Source: AV40 sp963817335
Lineage (GTDB): Bacteria > Verrucomicrobiota > Verrucomicrobiia > Chthoniobacterales > UBA10450
Assembly (NCBI GenBank): GCA_963817335.1
Contig: CAWFNX010000005.1
Location: 248,001 to 312,000 of the forward strand
Direction: 5' to 3'
DNA length: 64,000 bases
In this document: in pieces, positions 14,836 through 24,270 of the stretch
Position numbering within the stretch: position 1 is the first letter of the stretch
How the letters are laid out: each line of letters starts with the position of its first letter
Position numbers and translations under genes: made by a program
Notes under the pieces: model-generated
The model's database searches: none
What the model was told of the DNA's origin: nothing
What the model saw: the letters and a program-made list of their open reading frames with translations, nothing else

Positions 14836-16004
14836 GACACTTTTCCCTCCGGAGAAATCGGCAGGAGAATTTGGAAGGTCGTTCCAGCGGTACTACTCTC
14901 GACGGTGATGGTTCCGCCATGCGCGTCGACCACGGTCTTGGCGATGGCCAAGCCCAATCCGGTGCCATTGCTTTTTCCTTCGGTAACAAACGGCTCGAAG
15001 ATTTTTGGCAACAATTCCGAAGGGATGCCGTGTCCGGTGTCGCTCAGCTCGAATTCAACCTCCGATCCGGTCTCGCGCACAGAGAAACCAAGCACATTTT
15101 GTTCGCCGGCCGTCATTGCTTCGCGAGCATTTTTAATGAGATTACCGAAAACCCGAAGCATTCGATGCCGATCCATCCGGACCGATCCCGCGAACTCAAC
15201 CTGGATTTGAACGTCGCAACCGGCTCGACATTTGGAAAAGTCCGGCTCGAGTTGTCGCACGAAGTTCGCGACGTTGACCGTTTCCAGTTTGAGCTGGGTC
15301 TCACCGCGCGAATAATCGACCAGCTCGCGAGTCATCGCGGCCATTCGTTCGATGGCGTCGCGAATGTGTCCCGATAGCTGCTGGGTGCCTGCGTCGGAAG
15401 CGTTTGCCTGGATGATCCCGCAGGCGCAAAGGATCGTGCCAATCGGATTGTTCATGTCGTGGACGATCGAGCTAATCGTTGTGCCGATGAGTGAGAGACG
15501 CTCGCTGCGCATCATTTGCTCGATGAAGTGCTGATTGTTTTGGCGCAAGCGCTGGGTGACCGAGTGAGTGAAGTTGGTCAGAATGCGTTGCGGCGCGAGA
15601 CGGAGCAGAAGGTCCCACGCTTCGCGGTCAATGCGGCCAAGGATCGTGGTGCCGACCGCTGTGGCCTGAGCTGAACGCTTGCCGCTGTCGATCAGCGCCA
15701 TTTCGCCGAAATAATCATTGGCCGGCAAATAGGTCAGGGTCTCCTGCTTACCGCCGCGGCCGCGCTTGGAGATCTTGATCGAGCCCTCGGCGATCAGGTA
15801 AAGGCAATCGCCGGGTTCGTCTTCTTCAAAAAGGACCTCATCCGGGGCCAAGTGCAGAATCTCGATCTGATTGGAGATTGTTTCGAAAATCTCCGGACTC
15901 AACCCGGCAAACAACGCATTCTGAATAAAGCTCGGAGTCTCGCCTTCGAGGGACGTGCCCGGGCGGAGGTCCAGGCTGGGCCCCGATGGCTTATCGACGA
16001 CCAT
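14832..16004 (-). CDS. cyclic nucleotide-binding domain histidine kinase
   Basis: A 390-residue cytoplasmic protein with no membrane segment. Residues about 30-145 are a cNMP-binding/Crp-like beta roll (FEEDEPGDCLYLIAEGSIKI, YFGEMALIDSGKRSAQATAV). Then comes a histidine-kinase core: the H box SSIVHDMNNPIGTILCACG, an N box LIKNAREAMTAGE, the G1 box DTGHGIPSELL and the G2 region NGTGLGLAIAKTVVDAHGG. All key residues are present, so it should be an active kinase controlled by a ligand such as cAMP. An adenylate cyclase lies about 5 kb away, and a free receiver protein 7 kb away. The gene is followed by a coupled MBL hydrolase. Confidence 0.88.
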   Translation of the reverse strand: MVVDKPSGPSLDLRPGTSLEGETPSFIQNALFAGLSPEIFETISNQIEILHLAPDEVLFEEDEPGDCLYLIAEGSIKISKRGRGGKQETLTYLPANDYFGEMALIDSGKRSAQATAVGTTILGRIDREAWDLLLRLAPQRILTNFTHSVTQRLRQNNQHFIEQMMRSERLSLIGTTISSIVHDMNNPIGTILCACGIIQANASDAGTQQLSGHIRDAIERMAAMTRELVDYSRGETQLKLETVNVANFVRQLEPDFSKCRAGCDVQIQVEFAGSVRMDRHRMLRVFGNLIKNAREAMTAGEQNVLGFSVRETGSEVEFELSDTGHGIPSELLPKIFEPFVTEGKSNGTGLGLAIAKTVVDAHGGTITVESSTAGTTFQILLPISPEGKVS

Positions 16005-16016
16005 ATCGGCGCGAGC

Positions 16017-19000
16017 TTAGTAACCGGGAGCGCCGCTCAGCGGATGAGTCACCGCGCCTTTGCCCGCGAACGTGCCGGTGGTCAGATTGTTGCCGCCGAA
16101 GCCCGTGTAATTCGCGTGATTGGTGAAAACGTCTGCGGCCGACGGACCGAGAATCTTCACAATCACGCCGTTGTTGATGATCACGGTGTTAGCAGCAATG
16201 ATCTTCGCGCTGTTGCCGCCAAGCGTGACGTTATTAGTGAAATCGATCGTTCCATTACTGCCGCCAGCGTAAAGCTTGAGCAGCGAATCCGCGGAGATCA
16301 TCCCGCCGCCGATGTTCAGCTGTCCGTTCGTGCCGAGCGCGCCAACTTTGATTGTGTCGGCCAGAAGAGTCGCGTTGGTAAGATTGATTTGTCCGCCATT
16401 CGTACCGTTATTGGTAACCTCGATTGTGCCGCGATCGGCTTGAACGGTGCCGCTCAGATTAATAGCTCCGCCGGCCGACGTGAATTTGATCGAGCCGCCC
16501 GGTCCGGGCGCCGACGCATCAAGAAGAGCTAAGAGCTGGGCGCTGCTGCTGACGTTAATTGCGGTACCGCCATTGGCATTGCTCTTGATATTAATATGAC
16601 CGCCGCTGGCGCTGCGACGACGAGGATTCGAAACGCCGTCCGAAGAAACTTCGATCGTGCTGTTAAGATTGATCGCGTTTGCCGAGGTTAAATTTACGGT
16701 ACCGCCGTTGCCGCCGTTCTTTCCATTCTTACTGTTAAGACCGGTCGTTGCGGAAATTGGCGCGTTGACTGTGAGTCCACCGCCGGAGTTGCTGGTCAAG
16801 TCGAGTTGGCCACCGTTTCCACCCAAGTCATTCTGACTTGGATCACCGTCGCCGCCATTCAGGTTAAAGCTGGACGCGACTGTGTAGCTCCCTGTGGTGA
16901 TGGCAAGATTCGAAGCGTTGCCTGGCGTTAGTGACGGAGTGCCATTGGCGCCATTCAGATTTGCGCCGGCCACCAGGTTAAGAGTTGGGGCGTTGATTGT
17001 AACGGTATTCGTAGTGTAAGGCGCGAGGTTCGCCGTGTTCACGGTCAGCGTCTTGTTCGCGGTCAGGCTATCGACCTGCAAAGCGTTTGCGGTGATCGTG
17101 TCGGCGGTAATCGAATTTCCCGCCAGTGTTCCGGCGACGGAGACGGTTTTCGTCGAGGTTAAAGTGCCGACAGTGAAGTTGCCGCTGTTCAACAGAATCT
17201 GATCGAAACCGCTTAACGTATGGCCGGTAGCATTGATGTCGCCGCTGGTGGCGGTAAGCTCAGTCGCATTGGGCCCTGCTACGGGCCCGCTAAAATCGGT
17301 GTTAAAAGCGATGCTTCCCCCCTTGATGGAGATTTGATTCGCCGCGGTCATGGAATGATCGATCACGATCGCGCCGCTGGCGGTCAACAGCAGGTTATGC
17401 GCGCTGTTGATAATACCATCAACCGTTATGCCACCGGCAGTGGCGTTGATCTGCACGTCTCCACCGGTAGTCGCCAGACTGCCCGAGATGCCCAGGACGA
17501 AGTTACCGGTCGTTTGAAAGGTGGCTTGTTTAACATTGAGCGTTCCGTTGATCGCGGCCGAAGCTGCCGTCGCGTTTAAGGCATCGGATGTGGTAACCGG
17601 GGCATCGATGGTAAGCGCGTTCCCGGCACTAATAGAGAGCTTGTTCGCGTTAACAGTTCCGTCGAGGGTGACATTGCCGCCGGCAGTGATGCTCGTAAAA
17701 GCGTCACCGGGCGCGCCGGCAGGGACAACAAGCTGACCGCTGTTATTTTCAATAAAGTCGCCCGTCACGTTACCGGTTAAGTGCGCGGTGCTCAAAGTGC
17801 CATTGATCGTCGCTGAGCTTCCGTAAATGTAAGCCGTACCGGTGGTGACCGAGCCGCCTAGTTCAACGTCCCCCCCATCGAGCTGGAAAAGTTGTCCGAC
17901 CGTGGCGTTGGCGTCAAAATTGATCGCTTGCAGAGCTGTCACTTCCAGATTTTTGGAAGTGAGCGTGCCACCGCTGAAGTTTGCATTATTTTCGGCGTCA
18001 AATTGCAAATCGGAATTGGTGAGCGAGAAAGTCGCCGCACTGTTTATATCTCCCGAGCGGGCGTAAAATTGAACGACCTTTGGTTGTTCATTGCCAGTGG
18101 TGGTGAACGAAATAGTGGGATCGAATGTAATGGAGCCGGACTTTGTCGCGAACAGGATCGCGTTGACTCCGCCAAGATCAAAGCTGCCGGCGCCGTTCGT
18201 TATACCGTTGTTGCCAACGAGGACGACGTCGTTTGGCCCTCCGTCATTGGCAAAGACAATTCCGCCAGTCAGCTTTAGCGAATCAAAGGTGAAGACATCG
18301 CTATTTTGGAAGCCGCCGCCGGCGAGAAAAGTGTTGTCGAAATTGAGCTTGTTATCGAATGCAGAGGCAGCCCCGAAAAGGAATCCGGACGGCGAACCGT
18401 TGGTCACCAAATTGGTGTAGAGCACCCCGTTTGTGGTGACGCCTTGGGTGACGATTGTCGGCGCGACAGCATTCGGAGTATTGATGACTGACGTATTGTC
18501 GATCGTGTAGCCACCTGCCGGCGGTGCTGGCGGCCCTCCCACTGGCGGCGGATTTGCGTTCGGCGTCGGAAGTGGAATTGGCGTCGGTGCCGGGGTCGCG
18601 ACCGCCACGGGCGTGGGCGCGGGCACGATATCCGATGCTCTTGAAATCAACTGCGTTTTCGCAACGTCAATGCGTTGTCCGATTTCTTTCATTAAATCGT
18701 CGGAAGCGAGCAACACGTTTGTTCCTTTGCCGAGAATGACCAGGTTCGTGTCTGCCAAGCGGTGGCCATCCTTGCCGGTTTGCTGCAGGTCGACTTCCTT
18801 TTCGATCAGCGACATGCTCGGGATCGGTGGCGTGTTCGTGCTCGCCAGTTTGTCTTTTTTATCGCGCATGTTCACGAGCGTCGAAGTCTGAACGATCTTC
18901 TTGAGGTCAACGGTGACTGGATCGGGAACTCTCTTAGCGTTCGGGGCCATGATGACCATTTTTCCAGGGGTGAGCAGAAGCGAATCACCAAACCGGCCGT

Positions 19001-19463
19001 TCATCGACAGCCGCAGGGTTCCTTCGAGAACCAGCACCTTGATCGCTTTCTGTGGCACATATTCCATCATGATCGTTGTGCCGGTGATCGCAGCAGTTAC
19101 CGAAGCTGTATGGATCTTTGCGCCACCCAAGCCCTTCGGGACCTGCAATAGCATGGTCCCCTTCTGCAAAGTCATGTCGCGCGTACCGCTTTTGAAGCTG
19201 AAGTAACTTTCCGGTCCCAGCCGGGTCAGGGTGTCGTCCTGGAACAGCAGTTCCGATCGCGATTTGATTCCAGTCGTCAGTGCAAGGTCGCCTTGGACGA
19301 CGTCGTCCAATTTGGCGTCGCGGTCACCCGCAGCCGGGTCGACCAGTTTGACCTGGTTAATTATTTTAGTGACGTGGGCTTGGGTCAGGGGGCCGGCGGT
19401 CACAAATGCCACGGGAAGGAAGGCTAAAGCGGCGATTAAGGGTGCTGTTCTGGTATTCATCAA
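16017..19463 (-). CDS. giant secreted FecR-domain protein with repetitive beta-solenoid
   Basis: A 1148-residue protein with a signal peptide (residues 1-23). Residues about 30-200 form a FecR-like beta domain (LTTGIKSRSELLFQDDTLTR, then GPESYFSFKSGTRDMTLQKG and AAITGTTIMMEYV). A Pro/Ala-rich linker near residues 280-320 follows. From about 320 on it is a long Gly/Asn/Thr-rich array of short strands (GGNVTLDGTVNANKL, LNVKQATFQTTG, GGNGGTVNLTSANAINL), as in filamentous-haemagglutinin-type solenoids. It probably forms a cell-surface or periplasmic fibre. It is followed by an outer-membrane protein gene on its 5' side and shares the region with a CHASE2 cyclase, suggesting a sensory role for the FecR part. 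Confidence 0.8.
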   Translation of the reverse strand: MMNTRTAPLIAALAFLPVAFVTAGPLTQAHVTKIINQVKLVDPAAGDRDAKLDDVVQGDLALTTGIKSRSELLFQDDTLTRLGPESYFSFKSGTRDMTLQKGTMLLQVPKGLGGAKIHTASVTAAITGTTIMMEYVPQKAIKVLVLEGTLRLSMNGRFGDSLLLTPGKMVIMAPNAKRVPDPVTVDLKKIVQTSTLVNMRDKKDKLASTNTPPIPSMSLIEKEVDLQQTGKDGHRLADTNLVILGKGTNVLLASDDLMKEIGQRIDVAKTQLISRASDIVPAPTPVAVATPAPTPIPLPTPNANPPPVGGPPAPPAGGYTIDNTSVINTPNAVAPTIVTQGVTTNGVLYTNLVTNGSPSGFLFGAASAFDNKLNFDNTFLAGGGFQNSDVFTFDSLKLTGGIVFANDGGPNDVVLVGNNGITNGAGSFDLGGVNAILFATKSGSITFDPTISFTTTGNEQPKVVQFYARSGDINSAATFSLTNSDLQFDAENNANFSGGTLTSKNLEVTALQAINFDANATVGQLFQLDGGDVELGGSVTTGTAYIYGSSATINGTLSTAHLTGNVTGDFIENNSGQLVVPAGAPGDAFTSITAGGNVTLDGTVNANKLSISAGNALTIDAPVTTSDALNATAASAAINGTLNVKQATFQTTGNFVLGISGSLATTGGDVQINATAGGITVDGIINSAHNLLLTASGAIVIDHSMTAANQISIKGGSIAFNTDFSGPVAGPNATELTATSGDINATGHTLSGFDQILLNSGNFTVGTLTSTKTVSVAGTLAGNSITADTITANALQVDSLTANKTLTVNTANLAPYTTNTVTINAPTLNLVAGANLNGANGTPSLTPGNASNLAITTGSYTVASSFNLNGGDGDPSQNDLGGNGGQLDLTSNSGGGLTVNAPISATTGLNSKNGKNGGNGGTVNLTSANAINLNSTIEVSSDGVSNPRRRSASGGHINIKSNANGGTAINVSSSAQLLALLDASAPGPGGSIKFTSAGGAINLSGTVQADRGTIEVTNNGTNGGQINLTNATLLADTIKVGALGTNGQLNIGGGMISADSLLKLYAGGSNGTIDFTNNVTLGGNSAKIIAANTVIINNGVIVKILGPSAADVFTNHANYTGFGGNNLTTGTFAGKGAVTHPLSGAPGY

Positions 19464-19509
19464 TTATGACAAAAGCAAGAATTATACCTTTTATAACTCC
19501 CTAACCCCC

Positions 19510-20448
19510 TCAGAAATGGGCAGTTACGCCGATACCCCCTCCGGTGCTAAGCACGTTATATCTAAACGCCGGCTCATTGGAGTGGTTGAGCGCCCCAGTC
19601 AGAAAGCTGTCCACCGAGGCCCAGGGCGTGATGTAATAATGCAGGCCTAACGAGAAGACCTGGTTCAAGTCGTCGCGGCCGCCTTTGTTGTAGAAGTAGC
19701 CGGAAAGTCGATAACCCAGATCGGTGCCTAGCTGACGCGTGACCTGAAGATGATAGCCAACGGCAAAGCCGGCTTGATCGCGCTGTTCTGCAAACGGATC
19801 GGAGATTCCCGCCGAGCCAATCACGCCGAGCGTAAGCGAGTGCGATCGACCTAGAACCAGAAGTTTTTGCACCGTGACCGAGAACTCGTGGTCCTGCAAA
19901 ATTTCGTTGCTTCCGGGATCGAGTAGTTCGGCAAAATCGTAACGTCCGAGAATTCCGATTCCCCAGAAATTTGGCGGCGTCCAAAGAAGCCCGGCCCCGG
20001 TTCCGATGTTTTCAAAGTCGAGGGCGGCTGTGTCCCAGTAGCGGAAAAACGAGACACCGGTGCCAAATTGAAACTGAAGCGTCGGATTTATACGTGGGGT
20101 CCAATTGAAAAATGCGGCGCCGACGAGGAAACTGTCGGAAATGGTGTGGCTGCGGGTTAGGGCGACGTTGTTGGTGTAAAAGCCTGACAAGCTGCCGCCG
20201 AGCGTAAAGTCGGGAATCTTCTCCTGTGTCTTCAGGATTTGCTGCGCGCCAAAACTTCCGTCCTCCGAGGTGGCGCTTTCTCCTTCCGGCAAGGCCATTC
20301 CGTCCGGTGTGACCATTCCGCCAGTTGGGGGAGCGCTCCGTTCAAACAACCGTGATGTTTCGACAGCCGGATTGGTCTGGGCAGACAGCGATCCCAGGGA
20401 CACGAAGACGGTCCCGATCAACAAGATACGGCAGGCAGGAGAAGCCAC
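19510..20448 (-). CDS. outer-membrane beta-barrel protein
   Basis: A 312-residue protein with a signal peptide ending at SLSAQ, a periplasmic N-terminal segment (ETSRLFERSAPPTGG...), then alternating amphipathic strands: FTLGGSLSGFYTNNVALTRS, NPTLQFQFGTGVSFFRYWD, HSLTLGVIGSAGIS, QLGTDLGYRLSGYFYNKGG. It ends in Phe (GIGVTAHF), the usual barrel-assembly signal. It is 46 bases upstream of the FecR protein on the same strand and divergent from the CHASE2 cyclase, so it is a candidate anchor or exporter for the FecR fibre. Confidence 0.75.
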   Translation of the reverse strand: MASPACRILLIGTVFVSLGSLSAQTNPAVETSRLFERSAPPTGGMVTPDGMALPEGESATSEDGSFGAQQILKTQEKIPDFTLGGSLSGFYTNNVALTRSHTISDSFLVGAAFFNWTPRINPTLQFQFGTGVSFFRYWDTAALDFENIGTGAGLLWTPPNFWGIGILGRYDFAELLDPGSNEILQDHEFSVTVQKLLVLGRSHSLTLGVIGSAGISDPFAEQRDQAGFAVGYHLQVTRQLGTDLGYRLSGYFYNKGGRDDLNQVFSLGLHYYITPWASVDSFLTGALNHSNEPAFRYNVLSTGGGIGVTAHF

Positions 20449-20529
20449 TTCCTGCTCCCAAGCATAGCCTGTACCTTGGTCCCACCGAGATGCCCTGACG
20501 AGGCACGTTTTCCGCTGAAGACGGGCAGG

Positions 20530-22518
20530 GTGTCGGCGAAGCGTATTTCCATCATTTCCGGGTTTGCGCTCCTAGTGTGCGCGTTAGCGGTATTTCTTGA
20601 TTTAGCCCGACCGCTGGGCTGGGTGCGGCTCGAAAACTTGTACCGCGACGCCCTCAACCGCTTTGGACGAACGGCCCCGCCTAACGCGGACCTTGCCTTT
20701 CTCGCGATCGATGCTGCCTCAATTAGCGTAGATGAGACGGACATAGGCGAAGTTTTTGGCTTGGATGGCGATAAGTCCGCGGACGCGCGTGCGCTCAGAT
20801 TGATGAGTAAAGGTTATCCTTGGTCGCGGGAAATCTATGCTCTGATTCTTCAAAAACTCGTTCAGGCCGGAGCCAAGACGGTTATTTTTGACGTGAACGT
20901 TCCTACGTCGACCGAAAACGATGCTCCTTTTCGCGCCGAGCTCGATCGATACGCCGACCATGTAGTCATCGGCAGCAACTTCGTGGACACAACGTTAGTT
21001 CGACCGTGTGAAACACTAATCCCGTTGTCCACGCCAACCGACAACCGAGTCGGGTTCGCAAACTTCTGGGAGGACGAGGACGATGTGATCCGGCGGGTTC
21101 GATACCGCGAAACATTGAATCAGCTTCGGAACATAACGACGAGCGCGCCGCCTGAAGAGTTCTTGTCCATCGCCGCCACCGCGCTGATCAAGGCAAATCA
21201 TCCTCAGGATGTGCCGACGGATATTGATTCTCACTTAATTCGTTTTACCGCGCCGCCCCGGCTCGGTTTCCCTCCACATTCTCTTTATGAGATTTTCGTG
21301 CCCACCTATTGGGATCGAACCTATCAGTCTGGAAAATTCTTTAGAGACAAGATCGTTATCGTCGGTGCGGATGGGAACTGGGCGCACGACGAGCACCCGA
21401 CGCCGTTCGGCGAAATGCCGGGGCCGGAATTGCATTTGAACGCGATCAATGCGGCGCTCCATCATGAATTCATTTACGAGCTGTCGCCAATCGCGAATCT
21501 CATGTGTATCGGCTTCGCCGCTTTGACTGCGGTTATTGCCACGTTGGTTTTCCGAAGTTTGTGGACGCGGCTGATTTTGATTGCCGTGATCGCTGGCGGC
21601 ACGATCCTGAGCTCGCTGGCCTGTTTTAACTGGGCAGCGACTTATCTATCAGTTGTCGCGCCGCTGAACGTCTTGGGCACTACCACGCTATTCGGATTGA
21701 TCTGCGATTTTGCCACCGAGCGGATTGAAAGAATGCGCGTCCGGCGGGTTTTGGAGCGCTACGTCTCTCGCGACGTTGTTCACGAGCTGGTCGATCATCC
21801 GGACATGTATCGCGACTCGTTGGGCGGCGTGACCAAGCCGGTTTCGATTCTTTTCTCCGACATTCGCTCTTATTCCGCGGTTACTGCGCGCAGCTCAGCC
21901 CAAACCCTGGTCGCGCAACTCAACGAATATTTCAGCGCGATGGTTGAATGCGTCTTTGAAAACGGCGGGACGCTCGACAAGTTCATCGGCGACGCGCTCA
22001 TGGCGTCGTGGGGAAGTTTGGACAGCCGCGGCGCGCGCGACGACGCCGTCGCATCGGTTCGAGCGGGTTTGGCGATGCAGGAAAGACTCCGTGCGCTAAA
22101 CCAGAGTTGGAGTCAACGCGGCTGGCCCGAACTACGAGTCGGGATGGCGATTAATTATGGCGAAGTCGTGGTCGGGAACATTGGATCGCCCCAGCGGATG
22201 GAATTTACGCTGATCGGCGACGCCGTGAACGTCAGCTGGAAGCTTCAGGAGCTGACCAAGACAAAGAAAACCAGTCTGATCCTGAGCGAGAGCGTTGCCT
22301 CTCTGGTCGCCGAACATTTTGATCTTTGTTCACTCGGTAGCGCGACCTTGGATGCGTCGCATCAACCGTGCGAAATATTCACCATCGGCAACGCGGCCAA
22401 AGTCGTTACCGGCCAGGACCAGACTCGCAATGAAGCATGGCACGCTGGCGCCGGTTTCCGCCCAGCGGCTTTGATAACGCCGCCGGTCCGCGAAACGGCC
22501 GAGATCCCGCGCGATTAA
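20530..22518 (+). CDS. CHASE2-domain class III adenylate cyclase
   Basis: A 662-residue inner-membrane enzyme when started at GTG 20530 (TTG 20476 is an alternative). One N-terminal helix is followed by an extracytoplasmic CHASE2 domain (YPWSREIYALILQKLVQAGA, then KTVIFDVNVPTS). Three further helices (about 21480-21710) precede the cyclase domain: ILFSDIRSYS and GDALMASWG give the two metal-binding Asp, DKFIGD the purine-binding Lys, and MEFTLIGDAVNVSWK the substrate Thr and Asn. These residues fit ATP rather than GTP. It is divergent from the outer-membrane/FecR operon, with only 80 bases for both promoters. Confidence 0.87.
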   Translation: MSAKRISIISGFALLVCALAVFLDLARPLGWVRLENLYRDALNRFGRTAPPNADLAFLAIDAASISVDETDIGEVFGLDGDKSADARALRLMSKGYPWSREIYALILQKLVQAGAKTVIFDVNVPTSTENDAPFRAELDRYADHVVIGSNFVDTTLVRPCETLIPLSTPTDNRVGFANFWEDEDDVIRRVRYRETLNQLRNITTSAPPEEFLSIAATALIKANHPQDVPTDIDSHLIRFTAPPRLGFPPHSLYEIFVPTYWDRTYQSGKFFRDKIVIVGADGNWAHDEHPTPFGEMPGPELHLNAINAALHHEFIYELSPIANLMCIGFAALTAVIATLVFRSLWTRLILIAVIAGGTILSSLACFNWAATYLSVVAPLNVLGTTTLFGLICDFATERIERMRVRRVLERYVSRDVVHELVDHPDMYRDSLGGVTKPVSILFSDIRSYSAVTARSSAQTLVAQLNEYFSAMVECVFENGGTLDKFIGDALMASWGSLDSRGARDDAVASVRAGLAMQERLRALNQSWSQRGWPELRVGMAINYGEVVVGNIGSPQRMEFTLIGDAVNVSWKLQELTKTKKTSLILSESVASLVAEHFDLCSLGSATLDASHQPCEIFTIGNAAKVVTGQDQTRNEAWHAGAGFRPAALITPPVRETAEIPRD

Positions 22519-22622
22519 CTGGGAAGCGAATCAACGCGGAGCGCCTGCGCGACTTCAAAGAGGCGATTTTTGCAAAAGCGTTCGCTGGCTCGATCGCGCT
22601 GATTAGATGTCATCAACACCGA

Positions 22623-23348
22623 TCAAGCCGTGAGTGACGAGGACTCTCCGGCGCCGCGCGCGTACTTTACGCTTTCCAGCAAGGCCTGGATCTGGCCGAG
22701 AATTTCTTCTGGCGCGAACGGCTTTCGCAAGAAGCCGGATAATCCTGCCGCCATGAGTTTTTCCAGTCGCTCGTTTTGAATGAAGCCGGTGCAAAGCATA
22801 ACCGGTATGTCCGGGTTGATCTCGCGAAGACGATGAAAAGTTTCCTCGCCGTCCATGAACGGCATCGTCAGATCCAGGACGACCAGTCGATAGGAAAGCG
22901 GACGGCGCCGGAATACATCCAGACATTCAAATCCCGATTGAGCGGTACTGACCAGATATCCTGCCGTGGTCAGAAGCTGCTTCAAGAGCATGAGCGCGAC
23001 TTCTTCGTCGTCGACAACGAGAACCTGTGGTTTGGAAACGGGCATTTCGGCAACGTTTTTCCTTGGCGGCGCAAACTGGGCGAGTTCCGGATTGATCGCC
23101 GTTTTCCGGTTCGTGCTTCCGGCCTGCTCCGATAATTGCCCTGCGACCGCTTCCGCACGTGCGATGCTGGCGCGAAGCATGGAAAGGTATCGTTCCGATC
23201 CGTCGTCGCCTTCCCGCAAATTCGCAATCTCGGCGCTGGTGCCGGAGATGATTTGGAGCAAGTTATTTAATTCGCTGGAGGCCTTTGAGACGGACTCTTT
23301 GGAGAGCGTTTGCTTGACGTTAGGGTGCGGGTTGTCGTCCGAGTTCAC
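22623..23348 (-). CDS. receiver-domain protein with degenerate kinase-like N-terminus
   Basis: A 241-residue protein. Residues 107-225 form a CheY-like receiver: VLVVDDEEVALML (acidic pair), VVLDLTMPFMDGEE (phospho-acceptor Asp), MLCTGF (Thr) and GFLRKPFAPEE (Lys) are all present. Residues about 20-75 resemble the dimerisation helices of hybrid kinases of the HDFNNLL type, but read SSELNNLLQIISG: the His and Asp are replaced by Ser25 and Glu26, and no ATPase domain follows. It may pair with a kinase by this pseudo-domain. It lies convergent with the cyclase gene. Confidence 0.8.
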   Translation of the reverse strand: MNSDDNPHPNVKQTLSKESVSKASSELNNLLQIISGTSAEIANLREGDDGSERYLSMLRASIARAEAVAGQLSEQAGSTNRKTAINPELAQFAPPRKNVAEMPVSKPQVLVVDDEEVALMLLKQLLTTAGYLVSTAQSGFECLDVFRRRPLSYRLVVLDLTMPFMDGEETFHRLREINPDIPVMLCTGFIQNERLEKLMAAGLSGFLRKPFAPEEILGQIQALLESVKYARGAGESSSLTA

Positions 23349-23492
23349 GCCTGCCTTGGTAGCATTCGCGATGCCCTTTAATAGAAATTATAGAAACCAA
23401 TGTGCGCCATATTGGCCCATGCTCTCCTTAAGAAACAACTCAAATCCGTTAGCAATCAACCCGAACTGGCCTATATTTTCTACCCCGCCTTT

Positions 23493-24261
23493 ATGAACGA
23501 GCTCCGAGTCGATAATCTCCACGTTGCTATTGGCGATCAGCAGATCGTGCGCGGTCTGAGTCTCGACCGTGCCTCGGGGGGAAGTTCACGCCATCATGGG
23601 CCCCAACGGTTCCGGCAAAAGCACTTTGGCCAAAGTGATGGCCGGTCATCCGGATTATCACGTCACCAAAGGGAAGATCACGATGGACGGCGAAGACGTT
23701 CTGGGAATGGAACCGGATCAGCGTGCCCGAAAAGGTTTGTTCCTGGCGTTCCAATACCCGAGCGAGATTCCCGGAGTAACGATTGCGAATTTTTTGCGCG
23801 CGGCCTTGCAGGCGCGTTTGCCGGAAGGCGAAGAGCTCGAAGCGACCGAGTATTACGCGAAGCTTTACGAAAAGATGGAGCTTCTCGGGATGGATCGTTC
23901 GTTTACGTCACGCGCAGTCAATGAAGGTTTTTCAGGTGGCGAAAAGAAACGAACCGAGATTTTGCAACTTGCCATGCTCGAACCGAAATACGCAGTGCTC
24001 GATGAGACTGACAGTGGGCTCGACATCGACGCGCTCAAAGTTGTCGCGCGTGGCGTTAATACCATGCGAGGGCCGAACCTGGGCGTTCTTCTAATCACCC
24101 ACTATCAAAGACTTTTGAACTACATTGTGCCGGATCACGTTCACGTTATGGTCGCGGGCCGCATTGTCCGGAGCGGCGGGAAAGATCTTGCGCTGGAGCT
24201 TGAGGAACGCGGCTACGATTGGGCCCGAGAATCTGCCGGCGAAATGGCAGTCACCAGATAG
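23493..24261 (+). CDS. sufC: Fe-S assembly ATPase SufC, with one frameshift
   Basis: ABC-type ATPase of the SUF iron-sulfur assembly machine. It starts at ATG 23493 (NELRVDNLHVAIGDQQIVRG). The frame changes at about 23565-23568, where one extra base separates GLSLD from VPRGEVHAIMGPNGSGKSTL. Afterwards all SufC marks follow: Walker A, the Q loop AFQYPSEIPGV, the signature NEGFSGGEKKR, Walker B AVLDETDSGLDID and the H loop THYQRLL. It is followed by sufB after 9 bases. SUF is usually indispensable, so the break is probably an assembly error. Read literally, translation could restart at GTG 23569 without the first strands. Confidence 0.85.
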
Positions 24262-24270
24262 GATCGATAA

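Noticed and set aside
16017..19463. The repeat-rich giant protein as a tandem-repeat array or CRISPR-like locus
   Set aside because: The DNA repeats are imprecise and keep an uninterrupted reading frame; no repeat/spacer pattern exists.
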